Assembly (NCBI RefSeq): GCF_000013085.1
Contig: NC_007643.1
Span: forward strand, 567,001-631,000
DNA length: 64,000 nt
Reading direction: 5' to 3'
Source of the DNA: Rhodospirillum rubrum ATCC 11170
GTDB lineage: Bacteria; Pseudomonadota; Alphaproteobacteria; Rhodospirillales; Rhodospirillaceae
The notes beneath the pieces are model-generated. The model did not search any database. It had not been told where the DNA came from and saw only the letters and a list, made by a program, of their open reading frames with translations. The translations under genes and the position numbers were made by a program. Below, in pieces: positions 44,792 to 57,435 of the stretch. Position 1 is the stretch's first letter. Every line of letters begins with the position of its first letter.

Positions 44792-45889
44792 TTATCCACC
44801 GGTGGTGCTCATGTGGCGGCTGACCGCCGGGGCGCGGCTGGTACGGTCGATGATGAAGTCATGGCCCTTGGGCTTCTTGGTCATCGCCCGGTCCAAGGCC
44901 TCGTCCAGGGCGGCGGCGCCGCCGCCGTCGCGCAACACGGCGCGCAGGTCGAGGCTGTCGTCCTGACCCAGGCAGAGGTAAAGCATGCCGGTGCAGGTCA
45001 GCCGTACCCGGTTGCAGCCCTCGCAGAAGTTATGGGTCAAGGGGGTGATGAAGCCCAGGCGGGTGCCGGTTTCCCGGCAGTCCCAATAGCGGGCCGGACC
45101 GCCGGTGCGATGGGCGCTTTCGCTCAAGGTCCAATGGCGCTTCAGCCGGGCCTGGACCTCGGTCAACGGCAGATACTGGTCGATGCGGTCGGTTCCGGTG
45201 TCGCCCAGCGGCATGGTTTCGATGAAGGTCAGGTCATAGCCGCGCGTCCCGCACCAGGCCAGCAGGGCGTCGATCTCGTCCTCGTTCACCCCGCGCAGGG
45301 CGACGGTGTTGATCTTCACGGCAAGGCCGGCGCGGTCGGCCGCCGCCAGCCCGGCCATCACCCGGTCGAGATCGCCGCGCCGGGTGATCGCCCGGAAGCG
45401 CTCGGGGCGCAAGGTATCAAGCGAAACATTGATGCGCCGGACGCCTCTTGCCGCCAAATCGCCGGCGACCTCGGCCAGCCGGGTGGCGTTGGTGGTCAGC
45501 GTGAGTTCATCCAGGCCGCATTCCCTTTCGGCCGGGCGCAGCGTCCGACCCAGGTTCTCGATCAGCCCCATCAGCCCGCGGCGGTGCAACGGTTCGCCGC
45601 CGGTGATGCGGATCTTGCGCACCCCGCGGCGGATGAAGGCCAGCGCCACGGTTTCAAGCTCTTCCAGGCTCAGCAGATCACGCTTGGGCAGGAAGACCAT
45701 GTCCTCGGCCATGCAATAGGCGCAGCGCAGATCGCAGCGGTCGGTGACCGACAGCCGCAGATAGGTCACGGTGCGGCCGAAGGCGTCGACCAGCGGTCGC
45801 GGCGGTTCGACCTGCGGTCGCGGGCCTTCGGCCAGGGGACGGGCGGCGGCCTGGGGCAAGGGGGGGAAGGATCGGGTCATGGCCTTCAT
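44792..45889 (-). CDS. moaA: GTP 3',8-cyclase (molybdenum cofactor synthesis)
   Basis: A 365-residue radical SAM enzyme. The N-terminal cluster motif is CDLRCAYC, with [11 protein letters not shown] behind it; the C-terminal [4Fe-4S] cysteines are in [11 protein letters not shown], and the protein ends in the required Gly-Gly (STTGG). With MoaC it makes cyclic pyranopterin monophosphate. The start is ATG 45889 or 45880; the first about 40 residues are Pro/Arg-rich, and the frame further upstream is a shadow. Confidence 0.93.
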   Translation of the reverse strand: MKAMTRSFPPLPQAAARPLAEGPRPQVEPPRPLVDAFGRTVTYLRLSVTDRCDLRCAYCMAEDMVFLPKRDLLSLEELETVALAFIRRGVRKIRITGGEPLHRRGLMGLIENLGRTLRPAERECGLDELTLTTNATRLAEVAGDLAARGVRRINVSLDTLRPERFRAITRRGDLDRVMAGLAAADRAGLAVKINTVALRGVNEDEIDALLAWCGTRGYDLTFIETMPLGDTGTDRIDQYLPLTEVQARLKRHWTLSESAHRTGGPARYWDCRETGTRLGFITPLTHNFCEGCNRVRLTCTGMLYLCLGQDDSLDLRAVLRDGGGAAALDEALDRAMTKKPKGHDFIIDRTSRAPAVSRHMSTTGG

Positions 45890-45936
45890 GTGGGGGCTGC
45901 GCGCGCCCCCGCAATAGGATCCCGGGCGCGGCGGTT

Positions 45937-46125
45937 TTAGGCGCCGGGGGAGGTTGGCGGCTCGGTCGCCTCCAGGTTGACGACATCGGTGCGGATCAGT
46001 TGTTTGCCGCCATGCTCGAACATCACCGTCACCCGATTGTCGACCGCCGATTGGATTTGACCGACGCCCCAGTCGGGGCGGCCGGGCAAGCGCACCCAGG
46101 CGCCGGGAACCATGCCGAAAGCCAT
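45937..46125 (-). CDS. DUF3553-family small protein
   Basis: 62 residues: [21 protein letters not shown], then [23 protein letters not shown]. This is the DUF3553 pattern, a small beta-rich, SH3- or CarD-like fold. A perfect TAAGGAGG precedes the ATG. It lies upstream of moaA by 47 bp and may be co-transcribed. Confidence 0.8.
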   Translation of the reverse strand: MAFGMVPGAWVRLPGRPDWGVGQIQSAVDNRVTVMFEHGGKQLIRTDVVNLEATEPPTSPGA

Positions 46126-46308
46126 GGGGTTTCCTCCTTAAGGTCTTGGCGGACAAGGCGGTCCGCTGTGGTGGCGCCTTGTCGGCGAGCGGGGTGGCTG
46201 GTAACACTACTTGCAAGATCGGCTTTACGCACCGTCGGGTCCAGCCCCTGGCCTTGCGGCCGGACCTTCGCCCGCCGCCCGTCCCTTTCCTGTCGATGGA
46301 GCTCGACC

Positions 46309-46983
46309 GTGAGCGAGACGCCTTTTTCGCCCCATTCCTTTGCCGCCTCCGCCCCGTCCGTGCCGGATCGGGCCGAGGGCGCGGCCGAAGACCTTGATCT
46401 GGCCCTGATGTTATGTACGCGTCTATGCCACGATCTTGCCGGATCGATCGGCGCGGTCAATACCGGGGCCGAACTGCTGGAAGAAGAAGGCGAGGCCTTC
46501 GATCCCGAAACCCTCGCCCTGCTCGCCGACAGCGCCCGTGGCGCCGCCTTGCGGCTGAAGGTGCTGCGCATGGCGATGGGGCTGGTTCGCGGTCGTCAAC
46601 CCACTCTGGCCGAAGCGGCAGAGGGGCTGGGCGGCCTGCTGGCCGCCTCGGGCCGTCGCTTCGCCCTTGGCGACCCCGCCATGGGCGACCCCGGCGCGCC
46701 GACGGTCCAGCTTCTGGTCAATCTGGCGATGGTGGCCGCCGATGTTTGGCCCAAGGCCGCCGAGATCACCCTGGGCGCGACCGAGGACGGCTATGGGGTG
46801 TGGGCGCGCGGCGCCGCCGGTCCGCCAAGCGCCTCCTGGGATCAAGCCCTGGCCGGGGGGGACGACGTCCCCGATCCGCGCACGGTTCAGGCGTGGTTGA
46901 CCAAACGGCTGGCGGCCCGCTTGGGAATGGCGATCCTCATCCCGTCCTCGCAGGCCGGAACGCTGCTGTTGACACGCCGGTAA
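46309..46983 (+). CDS. chpT: histidine phosphotransferase ChpT
   Basis: A 224-residue protein with the ChpT phosphoacceptor helix [23 protein letters not shown] and a degenerate GHKL-like C-terminal half. In alphaproteobacteria ChpT moves phosphate from the kinase CckA to CtrA and CpdR. The GTG start at 46309 (VSETPFSP) follows GGAG; the longer frame from 46000 overlaps the divergent DUF3553 gene and is rejected. The partner ctrA lies 6 kb downstream. Confidence 0.85.
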   Translation: MSETPFSPHSFAASAPSVPDRAEGAAEDLDLALMLCTRLCHDLAGSIGAVNTGAELLEEEGEAFDPETLALLADSARGAALRLKVLRMAMGLVRGRQPTLAEAAEGLGGLLAASGRRFALGDPAMGDPGAPTVQLLVNLAMVAADVWPKAAEITLGATEDGYGVWARGAAGPPSASWDQALAGGDDVPDPRTVQAWLTKRLAARLGMAILIPSSQAGTLLLTRR

Positions 46984-47263
46984 GGCCCCGGCCTCTTGAC
47001 TTTCGGCCAGGGGGGCATACGTGCCTTAAGGTATGTGGACTTGGCCCTTTCGCCCCATCGCACTTGCTGGTAAAGATGGGTTGTGGCGCCATCAGGGCCG
47101 GAAGGTCGGCCAGATGGCGGGACGGGGAACGTGCAAAGACGTCAAGGGTCACACCGATCGCACCGCTTCCGGGGCATCGGACCTGTGTTTTAACGCGCGT
47201 GTGTCTTGACGGAAGCGGTCTCGAGCGAGCCGTTTTTCCGAAAAACGCCAAGGAGGTCCAAGT

Positions 47264-50092
<2,829 letters not shown>

Positions 50093-50271
50093 GTGTCCTG
50101 CTCATCGGGGAAGCTTCTTTCCAAGGCTCTTCGCCGGTGTCCTCGCGTTCGTCTCGTCGGGCTGCCCTCCCTTGTTGGGTGGGGGCCCGGCTGCCCGCCA
50201 GATGACGTCTATCGTCGCTTGGCGGGTGTCGCGCCCGGATGGGCCCTCTCTGAAAAGGGCAAGGAGTACTC

Positions 50272-50643
50272 ATGAAATCCTGTCTGATCGTGGATGATTC
50301 GAAAGTCATCCGCATGGTTGCCAAAAAGATCCTGCAGGAACTCCAGTTCGAAACGCTGGAAGCCGAGGACGGCCAGGTCGCTCTGGACGCCTGTCTGAAG
50401 GCTTTGCCAACGGCCGTTCTTCTCGACTGGAATATGCCGGTCATGAATGGTCTCGAGTTTCTCCAAAGGTTACGCAAGTTGCCGGGGGGGGATCAGGTGA
50501 TCGTGGTGTTCTGCACCACTGAAAACGATATTGATCACATCCAGGAAGCGATCGCCCACGGGGCGAACGAATATATTATGAAACCTTTCGACAGCGAGAT
50601 CCTTCAGGCCAAATTCCAGCAGGTCGGTCTTCTGGACGCATGA
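50272..50643 (+). CDS. cheY: chemotaxis response regulator CheY
   Basis: A 123-residue single receiver domain: acidic pair in CLIVDDSKVIR, phosphoacceptor Asp in VLLDWNMPVMNG, Thr in VFCTTEND and Lys in YIMKPFD. It binds the flagellar switch after phosphorylation by CheA. An AAGGAG sequence lies six nt before the start. The 179-bp gap after cheA holds no cheW gene. Confidence 0.92.
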   Translation: MKSCLIVDDSKVIRMVAKKILQELQFETLEAEDGQVALDACLKALPTAVLLDWNMPVMNGLEFLQRLRKLPGGDQVIVVFCTTENDIDHIQEAIAHGANEYIMKPFDSEILQAKFQQVGLLDA

Positions 50644-50674
50644 GCGTTTTCGGAACAGTGGGAAAGAGCAAAGC

Positions 50675-51838
50675 GTGACGATAACGACGTCCGAAGCGAC
50701 CAGCCATACCCTCGGCGGACCGATCCGGGTCATGGTCGTTGATGATTCCGCCGTGGTGCGGGGGCTGGAAACCCGCATGCTCGAAGAGGATCCGGCCATC
50801 CAGGTCGTCGCTTCGGTGGGCAATGGTCAGATGGCGGTGCAAGCGCTCGACCGGCACGACATCGAGGTGGTGATCCTCGATATCGAGATGCCAGTGATGG
50901 ACGGGTTGACCGCCTTGCCCGAGTTATTGCGAAAGTCGCCCAATCTCAAGGTGATCATGGCCTCGACCCTGACCCTGCGCAACGCCGAGGTCACGCTCAA
51001 GGCCCTGCAGATGGGAGCCTCGGAATGTCTGGCCAAGCCGACGACGTCGCGCGAGATTTCGGGGGGGACGGATTTCCGGCACGATCTGGTGGAGAAGGTC
51101 AAGGCTTTGGGCGGGGCGCGGCGCCGCGCCCTGGGACGGGCGGCGCCGACGGCGCGGGCCGGCGGGGCCGTGGTCGAGCGCAAGGTCGGGGCTCTGCCCT
51201 CGCTGATGGCCCAGCGCGCCCAGCAGCCGATCTCCCTGCGTCCGGCGGCCGAGGAGCGCCCCGATATCATCGCCATCGGCAGTTCGACCGGCGGTCCCCA
51301 GGCGCTGTTCACGGTTTTTGGCGATATGCGCAAGGGCGGTTGGCCCAGTCAGCCGATCGTCGTCACCCAGCATATGCCCGCGACCTTCACCACCATTCTG
51401 GCCGGACATATCGAACGGGTGGCGGGGGTGCCGACGGCCGAGGCCAAGGATGGCGATCCCATTCGCGGCGGCCATATCTACATCGCGCCGGGCGACTATC
51501 ACATGGTCGTGGAAACCCGGGGGACGGAAAAAATCCTGCGATTGAACCAGGACCCACCGGAAAGCTTTTGTCGTCCCGCCGTCGATCCGCTGTTCCGCTC
51601 CGTCGCCAAGGCCTATGGCCGGCGGGTGCTGGCAGTGGTGCTGACCGGCATGGGCGCCGACGGCTCCAAGGGAGGCAAGATCATCGCAGAGTCTGGGGGC
51701 ACCGTGATCGCCCAGGACGAGCCCAGCAGTGTGGTGTGGGGAATGCCCGGAGCGACGGCCCAGATCGGGGCCTGTTCCGCCGTTCTTCCCCTCAAGGACA
51801 TTGCGGCCTACGTTCTCCGATCCGCGAACAAGCGCTGA
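50675..51838 (+). CDS. cheB: chemotaxis protein-glutamate methylesterase CheB
   Basis: A 387-residue protein with a GTG start. The receiver domain has IRVMVVDDSAVVRG and phosphoacceptor Asp in VVILDIEMPVMDG; the C-terminal methylesterase has the Ser-His-Asp triad regions IAIGSSTGGPQAL, VTQHMPATFT and LTGMGADGSKGG. The linker between them (about 150-190) is unusually Arg/Ala-rich. It demethylates and deamidates chemoreceptors. Confidence 0.92.
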   Translation: MTITTSEATSHTLGGPIRVMVVDDSAVVRGLETRMLEEDPAIQVVASVGNGQMAVQALDRHDIEVVILDIEMPVMDGLTALPELLRKSPNLKVIMASTLTLRNAEVTLKALQMGASECLAKPTTSREISGGTDFRHDLVEKVKALGGARRRALGRAAPTARAGGAVVERKVGALPSLMAQRAQQPISLRPAAEERPDIIAIGSSTGGPQALFTVFGDMRKGGWPSQPIVVTQHMPATFTTILAGHIERVAGVPTAEAKDGDPIRGGHIYIAPGDYHMVVETRGTEKILRLNQDPPESFCRPAVDPLFRSVAKAYGRRVLAVVLTGMGADGSKGGKIIAESGGTVIAQDEPSSVVWGMPGATAQIGACSAVLPLKDIAAYVLRSANKR

Positions 51839-51842
51839 TGGC

Positions 51843-52685
51843 ATGAAACCGGAAGATTTCGACTTCATCTCCAAGCTGCTGAAAGATAAATCCGGGCTCG
51901 TTCTGACCAAGGACAAGTCCTACCTTATCGAAAGCCGCCTGATGCCCCTGGCCCGGAAGCGCGGCTTCAAGGGATTGGACGAACTCATCGGTCAACTTCG
52001 GCGCCGCGATCTGGCGCTGGAGCGCGAGATTACCGAAGCGATGACGACGAACGAGTCGTTCTTCTTTCGCGACAGCAAGCCCTTCGATCAGTTCCGCCAG
52101 GTGGTCCTGCCCAATATCCTCAAGGCGCGGGCCAGCAAGAAGTCCTTTCGGATTTGGTGCGCGGCGGCTTCCAGCGGCCAGGAACCCTATTCCCTGGCGA
52201 TGATCCTCAAGGAAGAGGCCGCCCGCCTTGCCGGCTGGCGCGTGGAAATCGTCGGCACCGATCTGTCGACCGATATCCTGAAGAAGGCGCGCTCGGGGCT
52301 CTATTCCCAGTTCGAGGTTCAGCGCGGCATGCCGATGAACCTTCTCGTCAAATACTTTAAGAAGAAAGACGAGATGTGGGAAATCGACGCCGGTATCCGG
52401 GCGATGGTTCAATACAAGGAATGGAACCTGCTTGAGGATCTGCGTCCGCTTGGTCAGTTCGATGTGGTCTATTGTCGAAATGTTCTGATTTATTTCGACC
52501 AGCCGACCAAGACCAAGGTTCTGGACGCAGCGGCCGCCCTGATGCCCGAGGACGGGGTTCTCTATCTGGGTGGGGCGGAAACCGTTTTGGGGATCACCAA
52601 TGCCTTTCGGCCGATCCCCGGCCAACGCGGCGTCTACGCGGTGGCCAAGGGCGAAAACGTCAAATCCCTGGGCGCCGAAGCCTGA
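51843..52685 (+). CDS. cheR: chemotaxis protein methyltransferase CheR
   Basis: A 280-residue SAM-dependent methyltransferase. It has an N-terminal helical domain, then TTNESFFFRDSKPFDQF, the SAM-binding RIWCAAASSGQEPYSLAM, DLSTDIL and FDVVYCRNVLIYFD. It methylates chemoreceptor glutamates, opposing CheB. It starts 4 nt after the cheB stop and ends the cheA-cheY-cheB-cheR operon. Confidence 0.93.
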   Translation: MKPEDFDFISKLLKDKSGLVLTKDKSYLIESRLMPLARKRGFKGLDELIGQLRRRDLALEREITEAMTTNESFFFRDSKPFDQFRQVVLPNILKARASKKSFRIWCAAASSGQEPYSLAMILKEEAARLAGWRVEIVGTDLSTDILKKARSGLYSQFEVQRGMPMNLLVKYFKKKDEMWEIDAGIRAMVQYKEWNLLEDLRPLGQFDVVYCRNVLIYFDQPTKTKVLDAAAALMPEDGVLYLGGAETVLGITNAFRPIPGQRGVYAVAKGENVKSLGAEA

Positions 52686-52718
52686 GCGCCCGGCCAAGCG
52701 GCAAGGGCCGGGCGGGGA

Positions 52719-53438
52719 TCACGAGGCGGTCTGTTTGACGCCGCCGTCCTTGGGCAGGGTGTCGTCGGGGTCGCGGAGCACATAGCCCCGACCCCAGACG
52801 GTTTCGATGTAATTGGTGCCGCCGGTCGCCTGGGCCAGTTTCTTGCGCAGTTTGCAGATGAAAACGTCGATGATCTTCAGTTCTGGCTCGTCCATCCCGC
52901 CGTAGAGATGGTTGAGGAACTGTTCCTTGGTCAGGGTCGAGCCCTTGCGCAGGGTCAGCAGTTCAAGGATGCCGTATTCCTTGCCGGTCAGATGGACCGG
53001 ATCCCCGGCCACCGAGACGGTGCGGGCATCGAGATTGACTTCCATCTGGCCGACGGTGACCACCGATTGCGAGTGGCCCATCGAGCGGCGCACGATGGCC
53101 TGCAGACGGGCGATCAGTTCGGATTTATCAAAGGGCTTGGTCAGATAATCGTCGGCGCCGACGCCCAGGCCTTTGACCTTGCGATCGCTTTCGTTCAGCC
53201 CCGACAAAATCAGCACCGGGGTGTTGATGCGCGAGGCGCGCAGGTGACGGATCACCTCGATGCCATCCATATCGGGAAGCATCAGGTCGACGATCAGGAT
53301 GTCGTAGTCGTAAAGCTTGCCGATCTCCAGCCCATCTTCGCCGGAGTCGGTGGTATCGACGACCCACCCCTCCTTCTTCAGCACCAGATCGATGCTGCGG
53401 GCGGTGGCGGCATCGTCCTCAATGACGAGAACACGCAT
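52719..53438 (-). CDS. ctrA: cell-cycle/motility response regulator CtrA
   Basis: A 239-residue OmpR-type regulator: receiver [20 protein letters not shown] with phosphoacceptor Asp in [11 protein letters not shown] and KPFDKSEL, then a winged-helix domain with [38 protein letters not shown] and the CtrA-typical [13 protein letters not shown] and GRGYVLRDP. In non-Caulobacter alphaproteobacteria CtrA mainly controls flagellar and chemotaxis genes, which surround it here. Confidence 0.94.
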   Translation of the reverse strand: MRVLVIEDDAATARSIDLVLKKEGWVVDTTDSGEDGLEIGKLYDYDILIVDLMLPDMDGIEVIRHLRASRINTPVLILSGLNESDRKVKGLGVGADDYLTKPFDKSELIARLQAIVRRSMGHSQSVVTVGQMEVNLDARTVSVAGDPVHLTGKEYGILELLTLRKGSTLTKEQFLNHLYGGMDEPELKIIDVFICKLRKKLAQATGGTNYIETVWGRGYVLRDPDDTLPKDGGVKQTAS

Positions 53439-53484
53439 GGTCGTGTCTCCAATCCTGGGGCAATCCCGATAGAATTGCTGGAGT

Positions 53485-53500
53485 GTTAACCTCCATTAAC
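53485..53500. promoter_or_regulatory. CtrA-box-like site between ctrA and fliI
   Basis: GTTAA-CCTCCA-TTAAC: two TTAA half-sites spaced 6 nt apart (the Caulobacter consensus has 7) that also form an inverted repeat. It lies 47-62 bp upstream of the ctrA start, suggesting autoregulation. The same 243-bp spacer is also the upstream region of fliI. Confidence 0.45.
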
Positions 53501-53681
53501 GATAAAAGGGCAGGGGTCGCCACGCAAGCGACAAAATGAATACGTGTTAAAAATCTGATGCTTCCATGTAGATCTTCTAGCTTCATGGAAGGTTGTGTCC
53601 GGCTGTGCGTCGCCGCCGATTCATCGCCCGTTAAGGCCGCTCGGGCACTGTGACCCTCTCCTAATTCTGGCGGACCGGCCG

Positions 53682-55109
53682 ATGAGCGCGATTTTCTCCA
53701 ATTTGCTGAACGATCTGGCGAAGCTGCCCGAGCGGCGGATTTTCGGCCGGGTGGTCGGCGTCCAGGGCATGCTGGTGGAAATCGGCGGCGCCCAAACCAA
53801 TTTGTCGGTCGGCGATCGCTGCGCCGTGATCGCCCGCGACGGCCGGCCGATCACCTGCGAGGTCATCGGTTTCCGCGCCGCCCGCGCCCTGCTCATGCCC
53901 TTCTCGGTTCTGGACGGAGTCGGCCTGGGCTGCCGGGCCGAGGTGATCGAGGGGGTGCCGGCGATCTATCCGACCCGCGACTGGCTGGGGCGGGTGATCA
54001 ACGCCATGGGCGAGGCGGTCGACGGCAAGGGGGCGCTGCCCGCCGGCGAACGCGCCGTAGCCATTCGCGGCCGGCCGCCCAGCGCCCATTCCCGCCAACG
54101 CGTCGGCGGCAAGCTGGATCTGGGCGTGCGGGCGATCAACACCTTCCTCACTTGCTGCCGGGGGCAGCGCATGGGCATCTTCGCCGGATCGGGCGTGGGT
54201 AAAAGCTCGGTCATGTCGATGTTCATCCGCAATACCAACGCCGATGTCATCGTCATGGGGCTGGTGGGCGAGCGCGGGCGCGAGGCGCGGGAATTCATCG
54301 AGGACGATCTGGGCGAAGAGGGCCTGAAACGGGCGGTCACCGTGGTGGCGACCAGCGATGAAAGTCCGCTGATGCGCCGTCAGGCGGCCTATATGACCCT
54401 GGCCGTCGCCGAATACTTCCGCGATCAGGGGCTGGACGTGCTGTGCCTGATGGACAGCGTGACGCGCTTCGCCATGGCCCAGCGCGAAATCAGCCTGTCG
54501 GCCGGCGAGCCGCCGGCGTCGAAGGGCTATACGCCAACGGTTTTCGCCGAACTGCCCAAGCTGCTCGAACGGGCCGGTCCGGGGGTCGAGGGATCGGGCT
54601 CCATCACCGGATTGTTCACCGTTCTGGTCGAAGGCGATGATCACAACGAGCCAATCTCCGACGCGGTGCGCGGTATCCTCGATGGGCATATCGTGCTTGA
54701 TCGCGCCATCGCCGAACGCGGGCGCTATCCGGCGATCAATATCTTGCGCAGCGTCTCGCGAACCATGCCCGGCTGTAACAGTCCGGCGGAAAATGCCCTG
54801 GTCGCCAAGGGGCGGCGGCTGATGGCAGCCTATGAGAATATGGCCGAGTTGATCCGCCTAGGCGCCTATCGCAAGGGGTCCGACCCCGAGACCGATACCG
54901 CCATCCATTATCATCCGGCGCTCGACGCCTTTTTGACCCAGGCCAAAACCGAAGGGACCGATCTGGCCACCGGCTATGCCATGCTTGAGGCCGCCCTGGC
55001 GCCGCAGATCGAGATGAGCCCGCCGCCGATGGCGGCCAAGGGCTTCCCGGCGCCCTCGCGCAGTTTCCAGCCGTCGCGCTCGCCCGCGCCGCCGCGCAAG
55101 CGCGACTAG
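53682..55109 (+). CDS. fliI: flagellar export ATPase FliI
   Basis: A 475-residue F1-beta-like ATPase of the flagellar type III export system. Walker A is [15 protein letters not shown], followed by [39 protein letters not shown], and [23 protein letters not shown]. The C-terminal 30 residues are Pro/Arg/Ser-rich and end at a stop inside repeat copy E. ATG 53682 was chosen over an in-frame frame to 53595 because MSAIFSNLL begins the FliI-like N-terminus. Confidence 0.93.
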   Translation: MSAIFSNLLNDLAKLPERRIFGRVVGVQGMLVEIGGAQTNLSVGDRCAVIARDGRPITCEVIGFRAARALLMPFSVLDGVGLGCRAEVIEGVPAIYPTRDWLGRVINAMGEAVDGKGALPAGERAVAIRGRPPSAHSRQRVGGKLDLGVRAINTFLTCCRGQRMGIFAGSGVGKSSVMSMFIRNTNADVIVMGLVGERGREAREFIEDDLGEEGLKRAVTVVATSDESPLMRRQAAYMTLAVAEYFRDQGLDVLCLMDSVTRFAMAQREISLSAGEPPASKGYTPTVFAELPKLLERAGPGVEGSGSITGLFTVLVEGDDHNEPISDAVRGILDGHIVLDRAIAERGRYPAINILRSVSRTMPGCNSPAENALVAKGRRLMAAYENMAELIRLGAYRKGSDPETDTAIHYHPALDAFLTQAKTEGTDLATGYAMLEAALAPQIEMSPPPMAAKGFPAPSRSFQPSRSPAPPRKRD

Positions 55110-55174
55110 AGCAGATCTCCGAGCGATCTAAAGGGGATTGCGATGATGATTTGTTTGACTATCAAGATTCCAGG
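55107..55174 (+). repeat. nested-palindrome intergenic repeat, copy E
   Basis: The most diverged copy: CTAGAGCAGATC ... GATGATGATTTGTTTG then ACTATCAAGATTCCAG. The inner arms GCGAT/ATTGC keep pairing through a G-U. It separates fliI from fliJ, and its first TAG is the fliI stop. Confidence 0.7.
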
Positions 55175-55207
55175 CCGGCGAGGGGTCTTTGGCGATAGGG
55201 GGGGATC

Positions 55208-55660
55208 TTGGCCAAAAGCCTGCAAACACTGATCCGTTTGCGTAAGTTCGAGGTTGATGAATGCCGCCGGGCCCTGGGCGAGTTGTTCGCCGCCGAGGCC
55301 GAACTGGAGGCGCGTGTCGCGGCGCTGGAGGCCGAGCGGTCGCGGGAAGAGGCCTTCGCCCGCGATCCCGGGGTGATGATCCCGGGCATTGGCTTTACCC
55401 TGGGCAATTTCGTGGCCCATTATCTGGCGCGCAAGGCCGCCCTGGCCGAGCAGAAGCGCTTGCTCGACCTCGCCATCGAAGAGGCGCGCGAAGCCCTGGC
55501 CGAGGCTTTCCGGGTGGTGAAGACCCTGGAGATCACCCGTGATCAGCGCGACGCGCGCGAGCGCGAGGAACGCGATCGCCGCGATCAGGCCGCCTTGGAT
55601 GAAATCGGTCTCACTCTCTATCGTCGGCGGAAGGCCGAGGATCGGCGCTCCGAGGAGTGA
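55208..55660 (+). CDS. fliJ: FliJ-like flagellar export protein
   Basis: A 150-residue, almost wholly helical, charged coiled-coil protein starting MAKSLQTLIRLRKFEVDECRRAL, as in FliJ. The start is TTG, with GGGGGGA upstream. Position directly after fliI supports FliJ, the soluble stalk-like cofactor of the FliI ring. The sequence itself is low in diagnostic residues. Its 3' end overlaps the convergent J-domain gene by 50 nt. Confidence 0.7.
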   Translation: MAKSLQTLIRLRKFEVDECRRALGELFAAEAELEARVAALEAERSREEAFARDPGVMIPGIGFTLGNFVAHYLARKAALAEQKRLLDLAIEEAREALAEAFRVVKTLEITRDQRDAREREERDRRDQAALDEIGLTLYRRRKAEDRRSEE

Positions 55661-56867
55661 GCGGCGCCGGGGCCGCGCTTGGCGAGGCCGTCGGCGGGGC
55701 GAGGGGGGCGCTCGTCGGCTCCGCCTCGTCGGCGAGGGGCGCATGGGCGCCGGTGACCCCGACCGGGCGCAGCAGATCGAGGCGTACGAAGCCGATCAGT
55801 CCCTGGGCGGTCATCGCCCGGGCCCAGACCTGACGGGGGTCGACGTCGAGCACCACCAGGAAGGTCCCGCGACGGATGATGGCGGCGGCGTCGTAATGGT
55901 TGCCCGGGCCGGTGCGCAGGGCAACCGTTGGCGCGACCACCGTATGCACCCGGCCCGAGGGCAGGGCGCCGGTGGCGCCGTCGCGGGCCAGCGGCGCTGG
56001 CGGCGGGCTGAGGGCGGGCAAGCCGGGGGCGGTGGGGGGCGGCTCGCGCAGCCAGGGCAGGGCGACCAGGGCGAACACCAGCCCCAGACCGGCCGGCGGC
56101 AGAAGCTGCAGCCAGAAACCGATCCCCGGCCCCATCCAGACATTGCGCAGGCGTCGCCCCGGTTCGGCGCCCAGGGCATTGAGCATGCGTTCGGCGTTAT
56201 CGCGGTCGCGGCCTTCCGCCGGGGCCAGGGCCAGGGCCTGGGTCGCCAGCCCATGGGCCAGCGAACGGTCGCCCCGGCCGAGAAAGGCCCGGGCCTGCTG
56301 AAGGAGCAGGGCGCTGTTTTCGCGATCGGGCTTGACCCCGCCGCGCAGATTGACCCAAAGCGCCGACAGGGTATGGGGCGGGCCGAGGGGGAAGGCCCAC
56401 CAGCCCTTCAGCCAGCAGTGCAAGCTGGCGGCGAAGCCCAGGCGTTCGGCGCAACGCCGGCAAAAGACACCGCTGATCGGCGTGCGCTCGGTCCGCCACA
56501 GCCGGCCGGTGACCTTCTCGAAAATGATGTAGCGGGGCTGGGCGGTCACCTGACCGCAGGAGGAGCAGGCCCTGGGGCCGCTGGCGGCGGCCGGGCGGGC
56601 GGCGCTTGTCGCCGTCGACGCAGGAGGCGGGGCCGGGCGGGCGGTGGTCAGGGTGGCATAAAGGGCGCGGCTGCGCGGATCGGACAGCGTGTGATAGGCG
56701 TCGTTGATCCGCTGGAACTCGGCGACCGCATTGGGGCTGGGGTTGCGATCGGGATGCAACTCGAAGGCCTTGCGGCGATAGGCCTGCTTGATCGCCGTCT
56801 CGTCGGCATCAAGGGCGAGGCCGAGAATGCGGTAATAGCCCTTGGGATCCTGGGTGGGAATACTCAT
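55611..56867 (-). CDS. J-domain protein with zinc-ribbon-like cysteines, a membrane helix and an SH3-type domain
   Basis: A 418-residue protein. Residues 1-70 are a J domain (YYRILGLALDADETAIKQAY, HPD in LHPDRNPSP), which would stimulate DnaK. Then come an Ala/Pro linker, cysteine pairs (CSSC near 98 and CRRC near 135), a central helical region, one membrane helix (FWLQLLPPAGLGLVFALVAL, about 256-275), a Pro-rich linker and an SH3b-like domain (TVALRTGPGNHYDAAAIIRRG) near 310-370. The combination is not a standard DnaJ. It follows the 143-residue gene by 10 nt on the same strand. Confidence 0.75.
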   Translation of the reverse strand: MSIPTQDPKGYYRILGLALDADETAIKQAYRRKAFELHPDRNPSPNAVAEFQRINDAYHTLSDPRSRALYATLTTARPAPPPASTATSAARPAAASGPRACSSCGQVTAQPRYIIFEKVTGRLWRTERTPISGVFCRRCAERLGFAASLHCWLKGWWAFPLGPPHTLSALWVNLRGGVKPDRENSALLLQQARAFLGRGDRSLAHGLATQALALAPAEGRDRDNAERMLNALGAEPGRRLRNVWMGPGIGFWLQLLPPAGLGLVFALVALPWLREPPPTAPGLPALSPPPAPLARDGATGALPSGRVHTVVAPTVALRTGPGNHYDAAAIIRRGTFLVVLDVDPRQVWARAMTAQGLIGFVRLDLLRPVGVTGAHAPLADEAEPTSAPLAPPTASPSAAPAPLTPRSADPRPSADDRE

Positions 56868-56877
56868 GCTTGCGGGC

Positions 56878-57309
56878 TCACGACTCTCCGATCGAGAGCG
56901 GCGGCCGGCCGCGCCACAGCGGCTGGCGATCCTCGGCGATCACCCGATGGGGCAGCCCGGCCACCCGGTTCGCCGGCTGGTCATGGTCATCGCTCCGCCC
57001 CGCCGTCTGGCTTGCCCGGACTTCGACCTGGACCCAGCGCGGCACCACCTCGTTGTTGATGTCGTCAAGAACGGCCAGGGTCAGGTCCTCGGGTCCCGGC
57101 CAGGACCAGCGACCAAGCCCGGCGATATAGCCGGCGAAGGCCGGGCCATCGATCAGCAGGCGGTCGGGCACCAGACGCACGACAAGCAGCGGATCGGTCA
57201 ATCCCGGTAGGTCGACCCTGGGGCGGCCATCGAGGATGACCAGATAGTCATGACGCGGCGCCGGATTGGGGCGGGTAAGCAACCCATCCCGGCGGGCAAG
57301 CGGATCCAT
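56878..57309 (-). CDS. conserved-looking protein of unknown function
   Basis: A 143-residue soluble protein starting MDPLARRDGLLTRPNPAPRHDYLVILDGRP, with a beta-rich centre (LLVVRLVPDRLLIDGPAFAG) and an acidic/polar end. ATG 57309 has GAGGAGC seven nt upstream, which decides the start against the longer frame to 57381. It is probably in an operon with the J-domain gene. I do not recognise the family. Confidence 0.65.
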   Translation of the reverse strand: MDPLARRDGLLTRPNPAPRHDYLVILDGRPRVDLPGLTDPLLVVRLVPDRLLIDGPAFAGYIAGLGRWSWPGPEDLTLAVLDDINNEVVPRWVQVEVRASQTAGRSDDHDQPANRVAGLPHRVIAEDRQPLWRGRPPLSIGES

Positions 57310-57435
57310 CGACAGCTCCTCGCGCCGCTTTCTCTCTCTTACAGACTTATGATCAAACCATGATCCGCAAGGGCTGAGCAAAGGGTTAATGGCGCGAGGA
57401 TCGCCCGGTTTTTTCCCGGAGTTTTTCGGGTGGAC

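Noticed and set aside
55539-57059. 506-codon plus-strand frame opposite the J-domain gene
   Set aside because: The opposite strand encodes a clear J domain and SH3-like domain; the plus-strand product is Gly/Arg/Gln-rich and without motifs.
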